A DNA stretch of 64,000 nt, taken from Clarireedia homoeocarpa. Taxonomy: Eukaryota > Ascomycota > Leotiomycetes > Helotiales > Rutstroemiaceae. A program made the translations under genes and the position numbers. Position 1 is the first letter of the stretch. Each line of letters begins with the position of its first letter. Positions 56,615 to 64,000 of this stretch are shown here, piece after piece. The stretch lies in NCBI GenBank assembly GCA_001465935.1, contig LNKV01000021.1, forward strand, positions 218,501 to 282,500. Reading direction: 5' to 3'. Under the pieces are notes generated by a model. The model worked only from the letters and a program-made list of their open reading frames with translations. It was not told the DNA's origin and did not search any database.

Positions 56615-56701
56615 TACGATTCTCCCCCCTGAACAAAGGGTTAAATTTTTAGGTGGCAAGACACAGAAAAAAATAACCTCTGTTATGGGTGAGAAAGAGT
56701 A
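56615..56701. mobile_element. MITE copy 2 (about 87 bp)
   Basis: Same family as 50468-50557: TACGATTCTCCCCCCTGAAC at the left, AAAGGGTTAAATTTTTAGGTGGCAAGACACAG in the centre as separate short segments, and AACCTCTGTTATGGGTGAGA at the right. The ends are more degraded than in copy 1. Its right TA (56700-56701) is also the left TA of copy 3. Confidence 0.75.
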
Positions 56702-56783
56702 CTATATTCTCCCATAAACAAAGGTTAAATTTTTAGGTGCCAAGTCGCAGAAAAGAACAACCTGTGTTCATGGGGATATAGTA
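56700..56783. mobile_element. MITE copy 3 (84 bp), abutting copy 2
   Basis: Begins TACTATATTCTCCCATAAAC and ends GTTCATGGGGATATAGTA; the inverted ends and the centre (AGGTGCCAAGTCGCAGAAAA) match copies 1 and 2. TA at both ends. It shares the TA at 56700-56701 with copy 2. Confidence 0.8.
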
Positions 56784-57689
56784 GAATGGAACTTCAGGAT
56801 ATCCACATCCACGTTTCACCAATGGGTATACTAATTATCCGGCCCCAGGAAAAAAGGGAGACGTAATAAGGACACTGAAGCTTTGATATGAGAGGTTTGG
56901 GGATATGAGAAGCTTACCTTGTACGGAGCACAATTCCTGCTAATACGATAACTCATTTTGAAATGGCCAAGCTCTGCGATCCTCAGAAAACGATATTTAC
57001 TCAAGGGCCATGAAATTCAAATCAATATTCATGTGATAAAGGATCAGGGATAAGAAAGAAAAAGGAATGGATGAAACATAGCCCATTGTTAAGAATGATT
57101 AAGTAGTTTTCCAGATCAAAATTCTCGAGAGTATTGGATCATCCATACCACCGTGGTTCACATGTAGTGCTAGCAATTTTTGGTAATAAAGCTGGATTGA
57201 TGTCCTAAACGTATATAAGAAAATGAAGAGAAAATCGTGCTCAACTGCATCCCGACTTGAACCAAAGAAATAGACCCAGGTCGCCAGGGTGAACAGAAAT
57301 GTGCAGTAGCTTCAGAAACTCAAAATTATCAAGAAACGATCGAGAAATAAATATTGAAATGGCTCATATATCGTATACTGCCTATAGCCACACAAAATCC
57401 TGAAGTTTGTAAGAGCCCCTGCAAGATTATAACCAAGCTGACATAGCCTGAATTGTAATATAAATGCCGGATCAGAACAGAAAGGAGATTAATCATAGAA
57501 AGTGGTGGTGAAGATTTAGTAGATTAGTAATAAAATAAAAGAGTTTTTTATCTTCGACGATGTCTGCGGACAGCTAGCATGGTAGAATAGCCGAATATCC
57601 GTCCCCTCACCAGACATTTCATTGTTTTTTCTGGTAGCACAAATGTTATTGTGAATGTGAGGTCACCAGTATTTGAACGTATTTGATTC

Positions 57690-59029
57690 TCAATGCCTCC
57701 TGCGGCCAGCCTGGCCTTGAGGTGGCTGCTTGAGCGGAGAGGCTAGTCGGAGAGCCTTCAAGGATCGGTTATCGACGAGACCGATGTTGAGAACGCGAAC
57801 ATCTTTTTCGACGGTATACGGCTTGGTGTAATTGATCCTTGATTTTGCGTCGAGCTCTCCTTCCGCATCAAATTGCTCTCGTACTACCTTGATAGGATCC
57901 TTGGATAGCTCCTCTGAATGCAGATCACCGTTCGCATCGACATAGCTATATGGTTCCGGGACAGCATTTGAAGTGTAGATGATGGCATGATTATCAGGGT
58001 CTGGAAGGTTCGACTTTAATGTCGCCCAGCCGTTATAGGTATGGATAGCTCTGTTGTAACCATGAATAAAGGGCTGGGAATTCAAGGGTTTGTCATTGAG
58101 GACTTACAGGCATGAACAATTTCCATGGTGATCTATGATAACAACAAACCGTCTAATTTCACTAAATGCCTCCTCCCCAAGCCATATTCTACTAATATGG
58201 GAATGGTTTCGGGTTCCTGCTCTTTGGGGTTTTCTTCCGGCTGGTTCAGTCCAAAGCATCATAAAGACACGACCTTCTCTCCAAAATTCATGTGATTCCT
58301 TCCCATTTGGAATGACACGATATCCTGAAATTGCTGTCATTAGAGATCCTGGAGAATATGAATTGAGAAGAACTTACTCGGATCGAGTTCCTCCCTGTCA
58401 GCACTACCAGGTGCTCTCCTGATTCTTCTCGGAGCAACTTCCGCAGGGGAAAAATTACTAGAAGTATCTGCTGCTTGCTTTTAGCAAATATAACTTTGAC
58501 AAGAAAGATAAGGCAATCGCTTACCATTGCCATATTGGTGAGAGGCTGATGATCCCGCTGCTCCAATGTTCAAATTTTGCATCCCATAACTTAGACCATC
58601 GTAGTAGCCGGTCGAGCTTCTCACCAAACTCCCAGCAGCCGAAGAGGGATACGATGGTTGATAACCAGGCACAGCGTTAGAAGAGCTAGGATGAGGATAC
58701 TGTGACCTTGGTATAGTTTCATTTTGAAGATTCGTTGGATATTGCGGATCGGCGTTGGGCGAAGTTGCGTAATCGCCACCAAAAGATCCTTCTGAGCTGC
58801 CCTGGATTGTCGCATTTTCTTCTTGGTATTCCTGAGAAGATTCGGCGAAGCTTGTTGCCGCAGCCGGCTGATTTTGATTTGGAGGATATTCGTACTGGTA
58901 TTCTATGGCACCATTGGAATTTGTACGACTTGATATCCAAAACCCTCGAGTATCCCATTCCCATTGGCTCCAAGAGGTGGACTGAGCTTGGTCCTTTCCT
59001 TTGCCACCGCTAGAATAAGTGTATGACAT
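57690..59029 (-). CDS. DUF6590-type protein D
   Basis: Four exons (59029-58525, 58467-58378, 58324-58108, 58050-57690) join in frame to 390 residues. The N-terminus MSYTYSSGGKGKDQAQSTSW runs into the Trp motif (SQWEWDTRGFWISSRTN), then a Ser/Tyr/Pro/Gln-rich linker and a basic exon (APRRIRRAPG). The DUF6590 core is YRVIPNGKESHEFWREGRVFMMLWTEPAG, NHSHISRIWLGEEAFSEIRRFVVIID, LPDPDNHAIIYT and INYTKPYTVEKDVRVLNIG. Exon number and phases equal those of gene B, so B and D form one subtype. The C-terminus is Lys/Arg-rich (QAGRRRH). It is divergent from coiled-coil gene F, itself the closest relative of E, the partner of B. Function unknown. Confidence 0.87.
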
Positions 59030-59797
59030 TTTCGCTGCTTAGATTAATCCAACCCAAATAACCAGGCCCCCAAAGCTGCTCCCTCACAAGCGGGGCAAAA
59101 GGGTTCCTTTATGGGCATCCATGCAGATGATCGTGGCCAGAGCCGCACCTACTCCCACACACAGTTTATTTATCTGCAGTTTGGGAAAATATATTGCGAT
59201 CCCAGCCAGATGCGGAGAAATCGCACAGTATGTCGATCGAATGACGGGATACGACTACAACCGACCAATGAACCGGCGTCTACAAGAATGTGGCTGCAAG
59301 AAGCATATCGAATCTGCATTGTTCTTTATCTTTTATTGTTCGTTTAACCAAACCGATAAGCAAATGATTCCTGACAACGGGATACCCGTCTGCGCCATAT
59401 TACAGTGCTGCTTTAATTGATGATTAGAGGGGGGCGTGCAATAACGGATGGATTCATGCACACCACCCTCACCTATACGAGTTTACTTTTTGTGATCCCG
59501 GATAAATAAAATAGAAACTCGATCCGGATTCGACATATTTTTTGGTTTTGAAATGCCAGTTACAACATGCGTTAAGTTTGACAAGGGACAGCTGATTGTT
59601 TTAACAGATGTGATTGGCACCCAGAAGTTCCTGGTTTTAGTCGCTCGCGATTCTGCCTCCACGTCACTCTCTTCTGAATCCAATACTTTTTTCATTAAGT
59701 TAGTGAGATAAAGGTCTCTGCTTCCGTGAAGACTAGTCACGAGATCATGTTCTGACCTTCTCGTTACTACAATACCAAAACCGACATCACAACTAGC
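59030..59797. promoter_or_regulatory. Divergent promoter of pair D/F
   Basis: 768 bp between DUF6590 gene D (minus) and coiled-coil gene F (plus). TCATGCACACCACC at 59454-59467 is identical to 47908-47921 in the E/B promoter. Confidence 0.5.
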
Positions 59798-61814
59798 ATG
59801 ACGGAATCAATGAGCCCAACAGAAGAGCGCTCCCCAGACGCGCGCGAAATAAACTTAGCGCAGAAAATACGACTTTTGAAACGGCTGCAAAAACTATCGC
59901 AATTACGTCAAGAAGTGGTAGTCGCAGAAATACCAAAAAGGGAGAAGAGTCGTGCTGTCGGTTTTGCTAGAAACAGAGTTCGTGATTGTGATAACAGATT
60001 CATGCGAGAACTCCGTATACTAGTCGGACAAGGAAGACTTCAGGGTTTTGAGGAGTTGATGCATTTAGCCAGTCAATTACAGGATGCCCGTGATAGTTTA
60101 GGTCCAATCGAACAAGAAAGTATCGACCTTGACCAAGAATGGGAATGGCAAGCATCAGAACTAGCTGAGGCAGAACAGGATTTTTATGAGAAGTTTCATG
60201 AGGAGTTTCATGAAGACTTTCAAGAAGCTGCTGGTCTCCCATCTGGCTCGCTGAGCAGCGCCTCGAGTGATTATCAAGCATCACCTCAGTTTGCTAACAG
60301 TTATCTTGGCGATGACTTCGAGAATCCAGAGGATGCTCGCTATGGAGAACTTCCAACGAGCGAATCAATTACACACGAATGCTCAACACCAACTTTATTG
60401 GAGACTATGTCCTTACAACAAACTGAGCAGATCAACACTTCCTCAGTCGATGCAGCAGCTACATCATCAGTGCCACCATATGACCAAGCGCTCGAAGAAA
60501 TTGTGCTTAATTCAGGAAATAATATTCACCAAGAAGAGGAAACTAGAGCCTTTTCAGCATCTACTGAAGATGAGACAGATTGTCACGGTTCAGAAATATC
60601 GGCTTCAGAAGAACTCAACCATGTTCCCGAAGACAGCATCACAGGCGGCTCTCTTACTGCCATGGAACGGATTAGTGTATGGCTGATACAAACATCCATA
60701 TTCTCTAGATGGGATGCATATCTCGTAAAGTGGCGCTTCATGTTCGAAGATAAAGAGTTGGTTCCGACATGGGTTGTTTTGGATATCATATTAGCTCAAA
60801 GCAAAAGTCTCCCTAAAAAATATGACAGGTGTGGTGCGGGGGATTTTCTACTCTCAGTGCCCGGGGCGACAAGCCCAATGGCTGAAAATATTTACTGTGA
60901 TGACTTTACACCACCATCCAGTATCACTGAAGTAGACGCTCAACCCAAACCATTACCGCGACATAGCCTCGCCAAGCTACCCGAAGAACAGGAAGGATCG
61001 GCAATCTATGAGCCAGCTAGCCAAGATAATGCAATAGCCTCCGCAATTGGGGTTGGCAGTTCTTATAATTTAGGCAGTACAGCTACTGAAGAAAAATCAC
61101 ATGTGCCCGTGGACCATTCAGAGATACTTTCTGATAACAATATAACTACAAAGACCGATACCCCGATCGATCAAATCGTTACCCAAGCGCAATATATACG
61201 TACCTCAGATGATGTTCAGAAAGTCTGCAATGGTCAGAAGAACCCTCAACTTATTGAAAACAATGCCACGACCTTTAATGATCCAGAGCAAGACACCAAT
61301 ATTCCACATTCGTTGGATGTTGATGTAAATCAAGATAAAACCATGAAAGGTAACGTGTTCTTCTCACTGTTATAAGACTATTATTGCTCAGAACCTTACT
61401 ACTGTAGGCGCCGGTACTGACGACCAAGTGCACCTTCAACCACCCATTGCTCTCCCCAATCATAAAGTTCAGTATAATTCTACGACTATTTCTAGATCAG
61501 AAATTACTTCCAATCAAAATAAAAGGCTTTTTGATAGTAGCATTGTGAGTCCGAATGCTGTGGACAATGTTTCAGTCAGCTCCCCGGTACCTCGTGACGG
61601 TGGCTCGCTCGTCAACCAAAATATATGCCAGCAAAAAGCTCGTCGTGCTTTCGATCCTGCAATACTGGATAAGCCACTTCAGAGATTTCGTCATAAATTG
61701 ACCTATCCATTGCGTATGTCGCTCCGCAGAGCTCCATTTTCTCAAATACGGGAGCGGTTTACAAGTCACGTTCAATCCAAGTCTGAATTTTCACGCAATG
61801 AGAAGACAAGATAA
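59798..61814 (+). CDS. Coiled-coil GPIE-family protein F
   Basis: Two exons (59798-61349, 61408-61814), 652 residues. Start MTESMSPTEERSPDAREIN, then a basic helical region (IRLLKRLQKLSQLRQEVV, RNRVRDCDNRFMRELRIL), the signature ARDSLGPIEQESIDLDQEWEWQ and AEAEQDFYEKFHEEF. A middle conserved block is EISASEELNHVPEDSITGGS, then RISVWLIQTSIFSRWDAYLV, almost colinear with gene E. The remainder is Ser/Thr/Gln-rich and acidic, and the last exon is basic (RFRHKLTYPLRMSLRR). It lacks the helical module that E has near its centre. The intron has GTAACG..TGTAG and keeps frame. It is head-to-head with DUF6590 gene D. Confidence 0.83.
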
Positions 61815-64000
61815 ATGAAAGCGCAAAAATGAGAGATAGCAAAGGGATTCAGAGAAGCTTTACTAGACCGACAAGTGAACAAATCTGGCTGGGTCGGAAC
61901 CAGTTTGAGGAAGCAGAGATTGCGATATCATACTCCGATTACCCATTCAAAGACTGCAGCACGAGCCGGCTCCATGCTTCATGTTTGGCATATGACCATA
62001 CTTTACTCTATTTTGTCTTTATCAAATTTAACAAGTTAGCAGTCACTTCACGTGTCTCGTTCATCACGAGTTTTGCAGAGGATAGCCGGAGGATCACCTG
62101 CGGGAGGATATTTGTAATACATATGTACGGTGTGACCTAGTTTCAGCAAGTTTTCTTTAGCAGATAGACAGCGGTTCGACATTTCCTTTTTCCAAAGGGG
62201 ATTCAAAACTCCCCAAATTACTTCTTCTTGAGCCTCATTGATTAGCACACCTAATTATATTATTCTCACATTTTGGATGGCTGCATCACCCAGCGTAACG
62301 CCTAAAACCTATCCTTGTCTCCTGCATGTAACCTTCACACCATATTCAAGTCAGCTGCGGAGTCCCCCACGTCCACTATCGCGAATTGCGAACAGAGTAG
62401 ATCCCTGTCCTTCCTTAGCATTTCCAGAAAGGTATAGGCGACTAGCATAGGAAGGAATCATATATCGTAGAGTCATAATCTAGATTGCAAGAAATCAAAA
62501 GCAAATGCAAAACCTCCTCGTACGACCCACCCCCACGGTCCGAGCCATAGCTTCCTCTCGCGGTACCCATCCCCCGACGTTCCCCAAACAATACGTTACC
62601 ATGCAACGTAAGACGGCGAGGCTTTCACCGCTCGTGCTTTGACTCTCTTGCATTGGCTGCTAATACGGGTTGGGCAAAAGGCAACCTGCATTTCGATTAC
62701 GGCACAGCGTTTGTGACTCTATAGCAATCTCATTTTATTTACGTTGTATGCAGTCACAGAGAGAACCCATCAGCGTATTTGCAGTCATGACGTCCTTTTT
62801 CCTAGGTAGAACAATCGAAGTGGCTTACATTCTTTGGACAATGATGCTGTTGCTTATCCCTGCTGCAGCTTATCCCTGCTGCAGGTCTTAATATCGGGGG
62901 GTGATACGCGAGGAGCCCTGCGCTATGACCGCGATGTGAGTTATGACTGAGCTAGGGACTTTTGTTTCGGGGGCTTTGTTTCTTTGCTATTCCTTGTACA
63001 TAATGCGCGTCTCTGTCACACGAGAAAGGGAGTGGTGCAGCTGGACCATTGTTTAATGAGACACCATATTTATGCACTTAACGGGCAGGTTCATATTATT
63101 ATTATATTGGACAGGTATTGCATTTCAGGTGCCCCAGAAAGTCGTCAATGGATGAGATGCAAACCAAGTGCGAAATTGCATGCTGCTTTTTGACGGGTTT
63201 ATGCATCATAATAGCGCGTTCGGGTAAGCTTGCTGATTCGAAGGAATAAGGCTGCAGCGGTGGATTACCACCTCTTTAATGGTGTAAATATTTTCCGTGA
63301 ATATAATAAATCAACGGGTGTGTAAAGTAGTGATTTCCACCAGAAAGCTCTCGCAGCATTGGGTTATTCATGTCCTGGCGCCCGATGGTGGATTCGATAT
63401 GGCATTCGATGCACGTGGAGTCAGGTAAATGGACATAATATATGCGGCTCTGATGAACAAGAGCGATTGGTCGCTCCTGTCACGCAATTTGGAAATCTCT
63501 CTGCATCAGATTGGGGGGGGAAAAAAGCCAAGCGTTTCATGGAAACCGTGAAATGCATCATATTCATTCGTGACTCGTAGATGGCTGCAGGTTGCTCAAG
63601 GGCATACAAATCAACTCATATCTGAGCCTAAAAACTGGCGTGCATGCTGCTGAAAAACGTATGGACTGAATGGGGCCTCCCATCATAAACATAAATAGGC
63701 CGTGAATAACTCTGTAAGAGACAAGCAGAAATTGTAACGAATCGTCAAGCGTGAAATTCAAGTAGAACAGGATGTGAAGAAATTAACAAGTGTAACTGAA
63801 AACACGAGGACCGACGCGGCGCAGAGTAGGAAACGAGTGCAGCACAATGTCTTGGCCATGTAACGTATATAATTCGGAGAAAAAGGTGCTTCATAAGAGA
63901 ATGGGAGAACGACGGGGTGCTTCTGGAGGTGTCTCTTACTGGTTAGTGGGTTTTTTGCTGTCTTTTCTGTGCTTTTTTGGATGATTAGCACGCGGTGGAT
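61815..64000. other. Right end, no gene seen
   Basis: About 2.2 kb with only short open frames that I do not believe. It contains a small 2 x 16 bp tandem repeat (62852-62883) and a short G run near 63514. Part of a gene beginning beyond the edge cannot be excluded. Confidence 0.4.
62852..62883 (+). repeat. Tandem repeat, 2 x 16 bp
   Basis: GCTTATCCCTGCTGCA occurs twice in direct succession in non-coding sequence. Confidence 0.9.

Larger units (their letters stand above)
55474..57689. other. Gap between convergent genes C and D with two MITEs
   Basis: About 2.2 kb with no supported gene. It contains two MITE copies back to back (56615-56783) and the inverted partner of the 19-bp motif just beside them. 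Confidence 0.55.

Noticed and set aside
1..64000. CRISPR array, prophage or bacterial operon features
   Set aside because: Genes are spliced with fungal introns; no regularly spaced repeats with unique spacers and no prokaryotic gene order are present.

Overview
This window looks like nuclear DNA of a filamentous ascomycete (Pezizomycotina, possibly Leotiomycetes). Introns are short (about 45-130 nt, GT..AG, usually with a CTAAC-like branch site). Proteins include a 25-residue eL41, an RNA polymerase I A49 subunit, a fungal-type SF1 helicase/CbbX-AAA fusion, sugar porters, a P450 and fungus-specific multigene families. The order is inferred from the families present, not proven. Exon boundaries were worked out by hand from splice signals and reading-frame continuity.

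Left part (1-18.7 kb) is mostly housekeeping. It holds a truncated mitochondrial tricarboxylate-type carrier at the edge, an FHA-domain protein kinase (Mek1/Chk2-like) with two doubtful joints, the tiny ribosomal protein gene eL41 (two exons, 78 nt of CDS), RPA49, a GH16-fold protein without a signal peptide, and a 2,340-residue helicase + zinc-finger + triple AAA protein. The last is head-to-head with a fungal protein that has a possible PD-(D/E)XK-like motif.

Middle part (19-38 kb) is metabolic and secretory. It contains two MFS sugar porters, a secreted glycosidase-like protein, a short-chain dehydrogenase, a cytochrome P450, an intracellular GH78 alpha-L-rhamnosidase and a small secreted Cys-containing protein. 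P450, MFS porter and rhamnosidase lie side by side (26.4-33.2 kb) and may form a small catabolic cluster. Long gene-poor stretches follow (35.1-38.8 kb).

Right part (38.8-61.8 kb) is the most unusual region. It is an array of two fungus-specific families: DUF6590-type genes (four copies: 42.3-43.9, 48.4-49.7, 54.0-55.5, 57.7-59.0 kb) and coiled-coil genes with a GPIE/GPLE signature (three copies: 45.3-47.7, 51.3-53.4, 59.8-61.8 kb). Three times a coiled-coil gene and a DUF6590 gene stand head-to-head over a 0.5-0.8 kb promoter. Subtypes segregate together: the outer two pairs are similar to each other and lie in opposite orientation, and the central pair is a different subtype. The fourth DUF6590 gene appears spliced in frame to a large fungal protein with a helical module that also occurs in one coiled-coil gene, and it carries a recently copied N-terminal block from a neighbouring DUF6590 gene. 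Small TA-flanked MITEs, a 19-bp inverted motif and long homopolymers sit between the pairs. The function of these families is unknown to me; the repeated pairing is the best candidate here for an undescribed gene system.

The last 2.2 kb shows no gene I can support.
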